64,000 nucleotides of DNA from Mayfieldus sp038329895 (GTDB lineage Bacteria > Actinomycetota > Thermoleophilia > Solirubrobacterales > 70-9), in the NCBI GenBank assembly GCA_038329895.1, contig JBBQNM010000002.1, forward strand, positions 20,404 through 84,403. The letters are read 5' to 3'. Below the pieces are notes generated by a model. The model was not told the origin of the DNA. It worked only from the letters and a program-made list of their open reading frames with translations, and ran no database searches. Numbering within the stretch: the stretch's first letter is position 1; every line of letters starts with the position of its first letter. The translations under genes and the position numbers were made by a program. This document shows positions 1 to 7,800 of this stretch, piece after piece.

Positions 1-475
1 GCATCTTGCCGCGCAGCGCCGCGAGCACGATCGGCACTCGCTCGGCCGGGGCCTTCTCGAGCTTGAAGCCGGTCTCGGTGCGGTCGCCGTCCAGCGCCGT
101 GCGCAGGAAGTCGATCGACTCAGAGACCCGGGTCAGCGGTTGCGAGAAGTCCATCGCGTTCCAGCCCGAGACGATGCGGTCCGATGAGGCGCCGATGCCG
201 AGCACGAAGCGTCCCCCCGATGCGTCCGCCAGCGCCGCCGTCTGCTGGGCGAGCAGCGCCGGCCCCCGGGTCATCACCCCGACGATCCCGGTGCCAAGCC
301 GGGCGCGGTCGGTCCAGGCGGCGGCGAGGGCGAGCGGGGTGAAGCCGTCCGGCCCGTTGGTCTCGCCCGACCAGAGGTCGGTGTAGCCGGCCGCCTCGGC
401 GCGGCGCACGTGCTCCTCGTGGTCGGCCAGCGGAAGCTGCGGAAGCGGCAGCGTCAATCCCCAGCGGCTGGCCAT
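1..475 (-). CDS. LLM class F420/FMN-dependent oxidoreductase, N-terminal part (cut by window edge)
   Basis: About 158 residues are visible, read leftwards from an ATG at 475; the C-terminal part lies outside the window. The N-terminus begins MASRWGLTLPLP and continues with AEAAGYTDLWSGETNG, the first beta-strand and helix of a luciferase-like TIM barrel. It is followed by RLGTGIVGVMTRGPALLAQ and GRFVLGIGASS, which match the conserved core of the luciferase-like monooxygenase family. In actinobacteria such proteins usually use coenzyme F420. The substrate cannot be told. The start is supported by a TATAGG -10-like box 10 nt upstream on the minus strand, in the short gap shared with the divergent gene at 545, so both genes may be leaderless. 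Confidence 0.85.
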   Translation of the reverse strand, partial: MASRWGLTLPLPQLPLADHEEHVRRAEAAGYTDLWSGETNGPDGFTPLALAAAWTDRARLGTGIVGVMTRGPALLAQQTAALADASGGRFVLGIGASSDRIVSGWNAMDFSQPLTRVSESIDFLRTALDGDRTETGFKLEKAPAERVPIVLAALRGKM

Positions 476-544
476 GGCGCCGCACCCTATAACGGAGCTG
501 CGGACCGCCCCGGAGAGGTCCACGCATCGGATAGGCTCGCCCAC

Positions 545-1036
545 GTGGGGAAACAGGAGGAGACCCGCCTGCAGCGGTCCGAGCTGGTCGGCCTCGCGTC
601 AGCGGCCCTGCTCATAGTTGCCCTGTTCTTGCCCTGGTTCTCGCTCAGCCACACGCCCGAGCGGATCAAGCAGGGCGCCTGGATCTGCGGGGTCGGCCAC
701 TACGACTGCAGCGGCTGGGCGACGTTCCCGATCGCCCGCTGGCTGTTCCTCCTGGCGGCGGCGGCGCCGGTGATCCTCACCTACTTCATCTTCACCAGCC
801 AGAAGGGCAAGTACCCGACCGGGGAGGCCACGATGACCACCGGCCTCGCGGTGGTCGTGCTGGTCGGTTTCAACGGCATCGTCTCCAAGCCCGGCAGCGG
901 GATTCAGTTCGGGATCGGCCTCGAGCCCGCGTACTTCCTGGCGATCCTTGCGGGCCTGGTGATGGCGGGGGCAGGCGCAGCTCGTTCGCTGGAGTCCGGC
1001 GGCGGCGCGGAGCGAAAACCGCCAGCCACCTTCTAG
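545..1036 (+). CDS. small multi-pass membrane protein of unknown function
   Basis: 163 residues from a GTG at 545. Four hydrophobic segments can be seen: LVGLASAALLIVALFLPWF, an ARWLFLLAAAAPVILTYFIF stretch, TGLAVVVLVGFNGIV and AYFLAILAGLVMAGAGA. The first loop carries two cysteines (CGVGHYDC). The GTG was chosen because TAGGCT lies 7 nt upstream at 532-537, fitting a leaderless start; longer upstream readings of this frame lack such support and are poor protein sequence. The stop codon TAG at 1034-1036 is also the start of the -10 box (TAGCCT) of glpX. I do not recognise the family. Confidence 0.6.
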   Translation: MGKQEETRLQRSELVGLASAALLIVALFLPWFSLSHTPERIKQGAWICGVGHYDCSGWATFPIARWLFLLAAAAPVILTYFIFTSQKGKYPTGEATMTTGLAVVVLVGFNGIVSKPGSGIQFGIGLEPAYFLAILAGLVMAGAGAARSLESGGGAERKPPATF

Positions 1037-1046
1037 CCTCTCCGCC

Positions 1047-2063
1047 ATGGGCGTTATCTCCCACGATGTCCGCTCCGGCGCCAAGCCGGACCGCAACCTC
1101 GCGCTCGAGCTGGTGCGCGTCACCGAGGCGGCCGCGCTGGCCGCCGCGCGCTGGGTCGGCCGCGGCGACAAGGAAGCCGCTGACCAGGCGGCGGTGGACG
1201 CGATGCGACTGATGATGCACACGGTCCCGATGGACGGGATCGTGGTGATCGGCGAAGGGGAGAAAGACGAGGCGCCGATGCTCTACAACGGCGAGAGCAT
1301 CGGCGACGGAAGCCCGCCGGTGGTCGACATCGCCGTCGACCCGCTGGAGGGCACGACGCTGACGGCCCAGGGGCAGCCCGCGGCTCTAGCGGTGGTTGCG
1401 CTGGCGGAGCGGGGCACGATGTTCGACCCCGGGCCCTGCGTCTACATGGAGAAGTTGGCCGGGGGCCCACAGATCGCCGATTGCCTCAGCCTCGATGACA
1501 GCCTCACCGAAGTGATCGAGCGGGTCGCCGAACGCAAGGGTGTCGGGGTCGGCGACATCACGGTGATCATGCTCGACCGCGAGCGCCACAAGGACGGCGT
1601 CGCGGAGGTCCGCGATGTCGGTGCTCGCATCCGTTTCATCAGCGACGGCGACGTCTCGGCGGCGCTTCAGGCGGTCTCCGAGGCCAGGGGCGTCGACCTC
1701 TTGTGGGGGATCGGCGGCACGCCGGAGGGGGTTCTCTCAGCCGCCGCGATCAAGTGCCTCGGGGGCCAGCTGTTGGGGCGGCTGTGGCCGCGCAACGACG
1801 AGGAGCGCAAGGCCGCGGAGGCGGGGTACGACCTCGGCGAAGTGCTCGACGTCGATCGCCTGGTGGGCGGCGGCGACGTGTTCTTCGCCGCAACCGGGGT
1901 CACCGACGGCGATCTGCTCGACGGCGTTCGCTATCTCGGCGACGGCCACGCGACTACCGAGTCGCTGGTGATGCGCTCGCGGTCCGGCACGGTGCGGACT
2001 GTGCAGGCGCGCCACGATCGGGCGAAGCTGCGCGAGATCACCGGCAGCCAAATCTACGGCTAA
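1047..2063 (+). CDS. glpX: fructose-1,6-bisphosphatase, class II
   Basis: 338 residues, the usual GlpX length. The enzyme hydrolyses fructose 1,6-bisphosphate to fructose 6-phosphate in gluconeogenesis, and GlpX is the normal actinobacterial form. Family landmarks seen include RNLALELVRVTEAAALAAARW near the N-terminus, GEGEKDEAPMLYNGE (acidic metal-binding loop), VVDIAVDPLEGTT (the lithium-sensitive phosphatase metal site) and the GIGGTPEGVLSAAAIKCLGG segment. The ATG at 1047 follows TAGCCT (1034-1039) by 7 nt with no Shine-Dalgarno sequence, so the mRNA is probably leaderless. A convergent gene ends 13 nt after the stop. Confidence 0.95.
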   Translation: MGVISHDVRSGAKPDRNLALELVRVTEAAALAAARWVGRGDKEAADQAAVDAMRLMMHTVPMDGIVVIGEGEKDEAPMLYNGESIGDGSPPVVDIAVDPLEGTTLTAQGQPAALAVVALAERGTMFDPGPCVYMEKLAGGPQIADCLSLDDSLTEVIERVAERKGVGVGDITVIMLDRERHKDGVAEVRDVGARIRFISDGDVSAALQAVSEARGVDLLWGIGGTPEGVLSAAAIKCLGGQLLGRLWPRNDEERKAAEAGYDLGEVLDVDRLVGGGDVFFAATGVTDGDLLDGVRYLGDGHATTESLVMRSRSGTVRTVQARHDRAKLREITGSQIYG

Positions 2064-2075
2064 GCCGAACCGCGG

Positions 2076-3005
2076 CTACCCGGGCATCCGCCCGACTTCG
2101 GGCAGCGAGCCGGTGTCGTGCACCTCGTGGCGCACTGCGTTGATCACCGCGCCCGCCAGGATGGAGAGGCTGAGCGCGTAGAACCAGAGCAGCGCGATGA
2201 GGACGAAGCCCACGGTGGAGCCGAAGCGGCTGAGGCTGGAGACGTTTGCGAGGTAGAACGGGAAGGCCCAATTGGCGAGGCTGGTGGTGGCGGTCACGAA
2301 CAGCGCCCCTGGCCACACCGCTCGCCACGGCATGTGTCCCTTGGGAACGGCCCAGAAGATCACGCAGCAGACGAGGAAGGTCAGCGACAGGGCAGCGATG
2401 ATCAGCAGGATGTTGTCGACGGCGCGAATGTGGGAGAGCCCGAACGGAAGGTCGTTGGTGCTCGCCACCAGCGATCCCTCGACGGCCGGCAGGACCACGC
2501 TGGCGCCGAGGAACAGGAAGACGACGATCAGCATCACGAAGGCGAAGCGCTTCTGCTCGACCCAGCCACGGCATTCGACGTGGTAGATGCGGCAGAAGGC
2601 GGTGTCCATGGCCCCCCAGAACGAGGCGCCAATCCACAGCGAGCCGACCGCGGCGACGACGCCAAATGTCGTCGAGTTGTCACGGATGCGGTTCAACACG
2701 TCGGTGAGCGTGTGCTGCTCGACGTTCGGGAACAGGCGCTGCAGATCGAGCAGGATGCTGGTCTCGACGTCCGTGCTGCGCAGCACCTGGCCGAAGACGA
2801 AGAGGACCAGGAGCACGAACGGGAAGACCGCGAGCAGCAGGTTGTAGGCGACCATCGCCGACAGACCGGTGATGTTCTCGCGGTAGGCCCGGTGCCAGAA
2901 GGCGACCAGGTAGGCCCGTAGCCGATGCTCTCTCGGCGACCGCGTCGGCGTCGTAGCCGAGGGTCGATCCGCGGCCGAGCCCTGGCACGGCCGCGTGGCC
3001 GCCAT
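2076..3005 (-). CDS. YihY/BrkB family inner membrane protein
   Basis: 309 residues with a basic cytosolic N-terminus of about 45 residues, then six or so membrane spans (for example AYNLLLAVFPFVLLVLFVF, FVMLIVVFLFLGASVVLPA, IIAALSLTFLVCCVIFWAV and GFVLIALLWFYALSLSILAG). The motifs GLSAMVAYNLLLAVFPF, SFWGAMDTAFCRIYHV and PFYL with FGSTVGFVLIALLW place it in the YihY (BrkB) family; E. coli YihY was once misnamed RNase BN, and a transport role is only suspected. Its ATG overlaps the stop of the upstream small gene (TGATG at 3003-3007), so the two are translationally coupled. Confidence 0.9.
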   Translation of the reverse strand: MAATRPCQGSAADRPSATTPTRSPREHRLRAYLVAFWHRAYRENITGLSAMVAYNLLLAVFPFVLLVLFVFGQVLRSTDVETSILLDLQRLFPNVEQHTLTDVLNRIRDNSTTFGVVAAVGSLWIGASFWGAMDTAFCRIYHVECRGWVEQKRFAFVMLIVVFLFLGASVVLPAVEGSLVASTNDLPFGLSHIRAVDNILLIIAALSLTFLVCCVIFWAVPKGHMPWRAVWPGALFVTATTSLANWAFPFYLANVSSLSRFGSTVGFVLIALLWFYALSLSILAGAVINAVRHEVHDTGSLPEVGRMPG

Positions 3006-3283
3006 CAGCGCCCCACAACCCTCCCGAGGCCGCCGACGGCGCGGCCGGCGAGCTTCAATCCCGCCGCTGCGGCACCCGCCGCAAGCTTGGCACCGGCTTG
3101 TGCCAGCTGCTCGAGCTCGGCGAGCTCGGAGCGCGAATCCTCGCTCGGCGATTCGGCGGCCGGTTCGGTGCGGGCTTTCTGGGCAGCCGCGCGGGCGCCA
3201 GCGCGCCGCGGGCTCTCGATGTTCGGACGGCGCCTGGGCAGGCTCCCGAGGACCTCCTTACCGTCTTCAGCATCGGGCGTCAC
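3005..3283 (-). CDS. small Ala/Arg-rich hypothetical protein upstream of the YihY gene
   Basis: 92 residues from a GTG at 3283. The protein begins VTPDAEDGKEVLG, has an Arg/Ala/Glu-rich middle and ends in a small-residue amphipathic stretch (AQAGAKLAAGAAAAGLKLAG) that could lie on or in the membrane. It shares a TGATG junction with the YihY-like gene, which supports a real, co-translated partner. An ATG at 3376 in the same frame would run the protein closer to the sigma factor control region; the GTG is preferred because a TTACGCT box sits about 10 nt upstream. No family is recognised. Confidence 0.45.
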   Translation of the reverse strand: MTPDAEDGKEVLGSLPRRRPNIESPRRAGARAAAQKARTEPAAESPSEDSRSELAELEQLAQAGAKLAAGAAAAGLKLAGRAVGGLGRVVGR

Positions 3284-3412
3284 AAGAGGAGCGAGCGTAA
3301 CAATCTGCTCCGCTGGTGTTCGATCTTTTCCCCACGGACTTGGGTTTCGGGGGCCGGCACCGATACTTCCGCGCAAAACGCCGATTTTGGCTTGAAATCA
3401 GGGTGTCAGGCA

Positions 3413-3441
3413 TTGACTTCAGAAACTGAAGCGGTTAACAT
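3413..3441 (+). promoter_or_regulatory. sigma-70 type promoter upstream of the sigma factor gene
   Basis: TTGACT at 3413-3418 and TAACAT at 3436-3441 are separated by exactly 17 nt. This is the best -35/-10 pair I found in the window. The expected start point is near 3448, giving about 140 nt of leader before the ATG at 3588. The stretch 3284-3587 holds no convincing gene: it contains this promoter, a palindrome in its spacer, a LexA-type box over the start point, and a terminator. Confidence 0.7.
3417..3431. promoter_or_regulatory. palindromic operator in the sigma factor promoter, same core as before the HxlR gene
   Basis: CTTCAG-AAA-CTGAAG is a perfect 6+3+6 palindrome beginning at the last two bases of the -35 element and filling the spacer. 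The reverse complement, CTTCAG-TTT-CTGAAG, is the centre of the larger palindrome at 21443-21463 in front of the HxlR-type regulator gene. A bound protein here would block the promoter. That the HxlR protein is the binder is inference. Confidence 0.6.
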
Positions 3442-3442
3442 A

Positions 3443-3456
3443 CGAACATACGTTTG
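3443..3456. promoter_or_regulatory. LexA (SOS) box-like site over the sigma factor transcription start
   Basis: CGAACATACGTTTG fits the Gram-positive/actinobacterial SOS box pattern CGAAC-RNRY-GTTYG at every position. It begins 1 nt after the -10 box and covers the predicted start point, a classic repressor position. Whether LexA binds here is inferred from the match alone. Confidence 0.55.
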
Positions 3457-3496
3457 AGCGCAGCGCCAGCCGGCCGACCCGGCAGTAGCACCAAGT

Positions 3497-3526
3497 CGCG
3501 GATCCGTTTCCCGGTCCGCGTTTTTG
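3497..3526 (+). terminator. intrinsic terminator or attenuator in the sigma factor leader
   Basis: CGCGGATC (3497-3504) pairs with GGTCCGCG (3513-3520), with one G-T pair and an 8-nt loop, and is followed at once by TTTTTG. It lies about 60 nt before the sigma factor ATG, so transcripts from the promoter at 3413-3441 would either stop here as an RNA of roughly 80 nt or read through. Confidence 0.55.
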
Positions 3527-3587
3527 TGACTCTGGGGGCGGTTGGAAGACGAGGCGTGTGGGAACCAAAGGCGAATAAGGGAAAAGG

Positions 3588-4691
3588 ATGCTGGTAGCAG
3601 AACTTCAGGAACTTGAAGAGGTAAAGGGCCTCGTCACCAAGGGGCAGCAGTTTGGCGTGCTGACCTTTGGCGATGTCGCCTCCGCGGTCTCGGAGGTCGA
3701 TCTCGACGAGTCAGACGTCGAGGATCTCTACGGGCACATCGAGCGACAGGGAATCGAGCTGGTCGAGGACGTCGACCCGGCTCAGAAGACCTCGCCCGAT
3801 GCGGAGCCCAGCGACGGCAAGCGGGGCCGGCGCCGCCAGAAGCAGGCGCTGGACCTGAAGCCGGACATGACCACCGACTCGCTGCAGCTGTTCCTCAAGG
3901 ACATCGGCAAGGTGCGCCTGCTCACCGCCCAGGAAGAGGTCGATCTTGCGAAGCGGATCGAGCGCGGCGATCTAGACGCGAAGCAGAAGATGGTCGAGTC
4001 GAACCTCCGCCTCGTCGTTTCGATCGCCAAGAACTACCGCAACCAGGGCCTGCCCTTCCTCGACCTGATCCAGGAGGGAACGCTGGGCCTGGTCCGCGCG
4101 GCGGAGAAGTTCGACTACCGCAAGGGCTTCAAGTTCTCCACTTACGCGACCTGGTGGATCCGGCAGGCGATCGCTCGTGCGCTCGCCGACAAGGCGCGCA
4201 CGATCCGCATCCCCGTCCACGTGGTCGAGAAGCTGAACAAGATCGGCCGCGCGGAGCGCAAGCTGGTCACAGAGCTTGGACGCGAGCCGACCCCGGAGGA
4301 GATCGCGGAGGTAACCGGGATCGACCCCGAGGAGGTCGACTCGATCAAGCGTTCCGCCCAGGCGCCGGTCTCGCTGGAGAAGCCGGTCGGAGATGAGGAG
4401 GAGTCGGAGTTCGGGCAGTTCATCGCCGACGAGAAGGCCGAGTCTCCGTTCGAGCGGGCCGCCGATCTGCTGACGAAGGAGGCGCTGAAGGAGGCGCTGG
4501 AGAACCTCTCCTACCGCGAGCGTCGTGTGCTCGAGCTGCGCTACGGGCTCGGCGGCGAGCATCCGCGCACGCTCGACGAAGTGGGGCGGACCTTCAACGT
4601 CACCCGCGAGCGCATTCGGCAGATCGAGAATCAGTCACTGAAGAAGCTGCAGTCTCTCGCGGAGGCTCAAAAGCTCCGCGAAGTCGCCTAA
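3588..4691 (+). CDS. rpoD: principal RNA polymerase sigma factor (RpoD/SigA)
   Basis: 367 residues. A region 1.1-like N-terminus (residues 1-60, with a short acidic/basic linker after it) is followed by region 1.2 (DSLQLFLKDIGKVRLLTAQEE), region 2 with FLDLIQEGTLGLVRAAEKFDY and YATWWIRQAI (core binding, -10 melting), region 3, and region 4 with the -35 helix-turn-helix ending in TRERIRQIENQSLKKLQ. Length and domain set are those of a housekeeping sigma factor of the actinobacterial SigA type. The start ATG follows a purine-rich AAGGGAAAAGG stretch. The leader carries a strong promoter, a palindrome, a LexA-like box and a terminator (3413-3526), so its expression looks more tightly controlled than usual for this gene. 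Confidence 0.95.
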   Translation: MLVAELQELEEVKGLVTKGQQFGVLTFGDVASAVSEVDLDESDVEDLYGHIERQGIELVEDVDPAQKTSPDAEPSDGKRGRRRQKQALDLKPDMTTDSLQLFLKDIGKVRLLTAQEEVDLAKRIERGDLDAKQKMVESNLRLVVSIAKNYRNQGLPFLDLIQEGTLGLVRAAEKFDYRKGFKFSTYATWWIRQAIARALADKARTIRIPVHVVEKLNKIGRAERKLVTELGREPTPEEIAEVTGIDPEEVDSIKRSAQAPVSLEKPVGDEEESEFGQFIADEKAESPFERAADLLTKEALKEALENLSYRERRVLELRYGLGGEHPRTLDEVGRTFNVTRERIRQIENQSLKKLQSLAEAQKLREVA

Positions 4692-4716
4692 GGCGATACG
4701 CGGTTAGGCTCGGCCG

Positions 4717-5331
4717 GTGCAGCAGCCGGCGGGCCAGATCTCAGTGCGCAGGGCAGAGCCCGGCGATCATCCGCGGGTGGCGGAGGCGTTGGCGGCTGCA
4801 TTTGCCGACGATCCCGCCTGGTCCTGGCTGATGCCCTTCGCCGATCGCCAGCAGCGCCAACGTCTTTTCTTCGAGACCGAGCTGCGACTCCTGATACCGG
4901 ATCGGCGCGAGGTTTGGACGACCGAGGACGACAGCGCCGCCGCACTCTGGGCCCCGCCCGGTCGCTGGTCGGTTCCAATGGGAACGGTGCTGCGAGAAGC
5001 GGCGCCGATGCTGCGCGTGTTCGGTCGCCGCCTACCGGTCGCGCTTCGGTATCTGCTGCGGGTTGAGCATCTGCACCCGCGCCGGCCCCCCCATTGGTAC
5101 CTGGAGGTGTTGGGAACCGAACCTGCACGCCAGGGCCGCGGCCTGGGGTCGTCGCTGCTGCGTCCGATCCTCACGCTCTGCGATCGCGATGGGATAGGCG
5201 CGTATCTGGAGTCCAGCAGCGAACGAAATCGCGTTCTCTACGAGCGCCATGGGTTCCGTGTCGTCGAGAGGTTCAACATGCCCGGCGGCGGCCCGGAGAT
5301 TCGCCGCATGTGGCGCGATCCCCAGCGCTAA
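4717..5331 (+). CDS. GNAT family N-acetyltransferase
   Basis: 204 residues. The N-terminus ISVRRAEPGDHPRVAEALAAAF is the usual first strand and helix of a GNAT fold; the acetyl-CoA loop is seen as EPARQGRGLGSSLLRPIL (consensus Q/RxxGxG/A), followed by AYLESSSERNRVLYERHGFRVV, the C-terminal strand pair. The acceptor is unknown; the overall layout resembles the general small-molecule or puromycin-type acetyltransferases. GTG at 4717 comes 6 nt after TAGGCT (4705-4710), so a leaderless start is likely. It is separated from the sigma factor stop by 25 nt but appears to have its own promoter. Confidence 0.85.
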   Translation: MQQPAGQISVRRAEPGDHPRVAEALAAAFADDPAWSWLMPFADRQQRQRLFFETELRLLIPDRREVWTTEDDSAAALWAPPGRWSVPMGTVLREAAPMLRVFGRRLPVALRYLLRVEHLHPRRPPHWYLEVLGTEPARQGRGLGSSLLRPILTLCDRDGIGAYLESSSERNRVLYERHGFRVVERFNMPGGGPEIRRMWRDPQR

Positions 5332-5345
5332 GCCACCGCCAGGCC

Positions 5346-5404
5346 GGGGGCGGTCCCGCTCGGCAGCCAACCACCCCATAGCCCTGCCTCGCGGGACCGT
5401 CCCC
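5346..5404. terminator. long stem-loop between convergent genes
   Basis: GGGGGCGGTCCCGC (5346-5359) pairs with GCGGGACCGTCCCC (5391-5404), 14 bp with one G-T pair and a 31-nt loop. It fills most of the gap between the acetyltransferase and the convergent exported-protein gene and probably ends transcription in both directions. It lacks a T-run. Confidence 0.45.
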
Positions 5405-5422
5405 GGCTCAACTCAGCGAGGG

Positions 5423-5947
5423 TTACTGGCAGATCACGATCAGGTGAAAGTCGCCGTCGACGTCGGCGCCGGTGTTGTCACGCGTCCGGACCTGCAACGC
5501 GTTCGGTGAACCGGATACGCCGTTGGTCTGCGCGTACCCAGGCCCCGGGGTGCCCGTGGCCGCGTTGTTGCGGGCCGCGACGTTCGCGCAACCCGAGACG
5601 TCGAACGGGAAATTCACCGTCACCGCTCCGCCGCTCTCCTGCAGGGTGACGCCGGAGGTGTTGGTCCGCGCCAGAGTGACGTTGTTGGCGCCTGCCGGGT
5701 TGTTGGCCACCACCCAGAACACGTTGGTCGCCCGCTTGGCGCTGGGGACCGTCCCGATCTTCGAGGTGTTGATCTGGAAGCCGGTCAGCGTGTTCTTCTT
5801 CAGCTTGCCGCCGCCGATTGACTGCTTGACGATCGACCCGCCGTTGATCCTGTGCGCCGCGTAGGCGGTGCCCGCCAGCGCGACGATCAGCGCGATCACG
5901 GAGACGACCAGCGCAGGCGAGGGCCTCGTCCACTTGAGCTTGCTCAT
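5423..5947 (-). CDS. small exported protein with PSPALVVS-type N-terminus
   Basis: 174 residues. The N-terminus is a short basic start, PSPALVVSVIALIVALAGTAYA, then a conserved stretch INGGSIVKQSIGGGKLKKNTLTG with repeated Ile-Lys-Asn steps. This type of leader followed by short lysine/asparagine repeats is seen in many paralogues in Thermoleophilia; their role is not known. The rest is beta-rich and hydrophilic with Cys pairs (DVSGCANV and the C-terminal VICQ). AAAGGAG sits 6 nt before the ATG, so this gene has a normal ribosome site. Its leader holds an 8-bp inverted repeat (CGAGCCGC at 5970-5977 with GCGGCTCG at 5995-6002). Confidence 0.7.
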   Translation of the reverse strand: MSKLKWTRPSPALVVSVIALIVALAGTAYAAHRINGGSIVKQSIGGGKLKKNTLTGFQINTSKIGTVPSAKRATNVFWVVANNPAGANNVTLARTNTSGVTLQESGGAVTVNFPFDVSGCANVAARNNAATGTPGPGYAQTNGVSGSPNALQVRTRDNTGADVDGDFHLIVICQ

Positions 5948-6027
5948 GGGACTCCTTTCTTGCTTGGCTCGAGCCGCGCTGCGTCCTCCTACCAGCGGCT
6001 CGCTCTCAGCGCTACCAACAATTCAGG

Positions 6028-6537
6028 GTGACCGGAGATGCGGTAGGCGAGCGCAAGATCTCATTCCCTATTTTTCCCAAGCACAGGCGTCGAGCCTCGG
6101 CGCCGCGCCTCAGCCGCGCCTGTCCTCATGCCGATTTCAGCGACGTGGAATTGGGAAGCCTCAACTTCGCTGTCTGGTGGTACGCGACCCTTGTCGTGCT
6201 CGGGATCGCGACCTGGGTCGCTGCCCGCTCGCGAGTGAGGGTCACCGTCGAGCAGGTGGGGATGGTGTTCCTTGCCGGCATCGCCGCGGGTCTGGTCATG
6301 TACCTCGCTCCGAGCGGGATCACCAGCATGCATTCACCACACGACCTCCAGCTGCGCTTCTTCGGCGCGCTGGGAATCTCCTGGCTGGTTGCGATGCGCG
6401 CCATGCCGACAGGCGGCGGGCCGGCCGGTTATTCGAGCCTGGCGTTGGCCGGCTTCGCCGGCGTCAACGCCCCTCTGCTGGCCTTCGTCGCCTCCTCGTT
6501 CATGGTCTGCGGCGGCCAAGCTGGCTGCGCCCTCTAA
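6028..6537 (+). CDS. small membrane protein of unknown function upstream of the pilus genes
   Basis: Up to 169 residues with four hydrophobic segments: FAVWWYATLVVLGIATWVA, GMVFLAGIAAGLVMYLAP, FFGALGISWLVAMRAMP and LALAGFAGVNAPLLAFVASS. The first 39 residues are basic and unlike a membrane protein start; a GTG at 6145 (VELGSLNF) would give a tidier 130-residue protein and may be the true start. It ends 31 nt before the GTG of the pilT-like gene and runs in the same direction, so it may be co-transcribed with the pilus locus. No family recognised. Confidence 0.5.
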   Translation: MTGDAVGERKISFPIFPKHRRRASAPRLSRACPHADFSDVELGSLNFAVWWYATLVVLGIATWVAARSRVRVTVEQVGMVFLAGIAAGLVMYLAPSGITSMHSPHDLQLRFFGALGISWLVAMRAMPTGGGPAGYSSLALAGFAGVNAPLLAFVASSFMVCGGQAGCAL

Positions 6538-6568
6538 AGCCTTCGCCCAGGCTTCCGATAAGCGTCAG

Positions 6569-7711
6569 GTGTTCGATATCGATGCCGCGATGCGCGCAAC
6601 CGTCGAATTGGGGGGATCAGACCTTCACGCCAAGGTTGGCTCGCCGCCGATGGCGCGCGTCCACGGCGAGTTGGGCCCGCTCGAGGGGTACGAGGTACTG
6701 ACCTCGGAGGACACCGACGCGGCGCTGGAGCAGATCCTCACCGACACCCGCGCGCACAGCGAGTTCAATGAGGTCGGCGAGGCCGACTTCGCCCACGCGA
6801 TCCGGGGTCTATCGCGCTTCCGCGTCAACGCCTTCCGCCAGCGAGGCTCGGTCTCGATCGCCTGCCGCGCGATCCCGTTCCAGGTGAAGACGATCGAGGA
6901 GCTGGAGCTTCCGGACGTCATTCGCACCCTCGCCGAAGAGCCGCGAGGGATCATCCTGCTCACCGGGACGACCGGCTCGGGCAAGTCGACGACCCTGGCG
7001 GCGATGATCGACCACATCAACTCGACGCGAGCCCGTCACGTCGTCACCCTCGAGGACCCGATCGAGTACCTGCATCGCGACAAGCAGTCGATCATCAACC
7101 AGCGCGAGGTGGGGGTTGACACGGTGAGCTTCGGTCGTGCCCTGCGACGGGTGATGCGCCAGGACCCCGACGTGATCCTGATCGGGGAGATGCGCGACGA
7201 GGAGACTGTCCGCACGGCGCTGTCGGCGGCCGAGACGGGCCACCTGGTCCTCTCCACGCTTCACACCCTCGACGCGACCGAGACGATCAACCGGATCATC
7301 GACTTCTTCCCGCCCCACCACCAGCAACAGGCCCGCGTGATGCTCGCCTCGACCATGCGGGCGGCGATCTCACAGCGACTCGTGCCCCGCGCCGATGGCC
7401 AGGGCCGCCTCGCCGCCGCGGAGATCATGGTTTCAACGGGCCGCATCCAGGACCTGATCCTCAGCCCCGAGGACACCGGCAAGATCAGCGACGTGATCGC
7501 CGAGGGCGCGTTCTACGGCATGCAGACCTTCGACCAGGCACTGCTCGGCTACGTGATGGATGGGGTGTTGAGTGAGGAGGTGGCGCGCGATTTCACCACC
7601 AGCCCGCACGACTTCAAGCTGATGCTCGACGCGAAGGGCGAGCGGGCCAGCGGCATCGAGCAGGTGATGGGCAACGGGGACGGCACTTCGGTGCCCGGCA
7701 TCACCTCGTAG
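6569..7711 (+). CDS. PilT-like twitching motility ATPase, first copy
   Basis: 380 residues from a GTG at 6569 (VFDIDAAMRATVELG). PilT-type signature GSDLHAKVGSPPMARVHGEL, Walker A GTTGSGKSTT (about residue 133), Asp box TLEDPIEY, Walker B with LIGEMRDEETVRTALSAAE, and the His box STLHTLDA are all present. PilT ATPases power retraction of type IV pili. A second and more typical PilT lies at 11813, so this one is a paralogue that may set speed or act at another stage. The same frame is open back to 6272, but that part overlaps the preceding gene and is not protein-like. Confidence 0.8.
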   Translation: MFDIDAAMRATVELGGSDLHAKVGSPPMARVHGELGPLEGYEVLTSEDTDAALEQILTDTRAHSEFNEVGEADFAHAIRGLSRFRVNAFRQRGSVSIACRAIPFQVKTIEELELPDVIRTLAEEPRGIILLTGTTGSGKSTTLAAMIDHINSTRARHVVTLEDPIEYLHRDKQSIINQREVGVDTVSFGRALRRVMRQDPDVILIGEMRDEETVRTALSAAETGHLVLSTLHTLDATETINRIIDFFPPHHQQQARVMLASTMRAAISQRLVPRADGQGRLAAAEIMVSTGRIQDLILSPEDTGKISDVIAEGAFYGMQTFDQALLGYVMDGVLSEEVARDFTTSPHDFKLMLDAKGERASGIEQVMGNGDGTSVPGITS

Positions 7712-7800
7712 ACGTCACAGGCGTCGCGCGTGGACGAAGGTTCGGCCCAATAGTTGGGCTTCGTGTCCTGGCTGGCTCAAGTCGCCGCTGCGGTGGGTCG

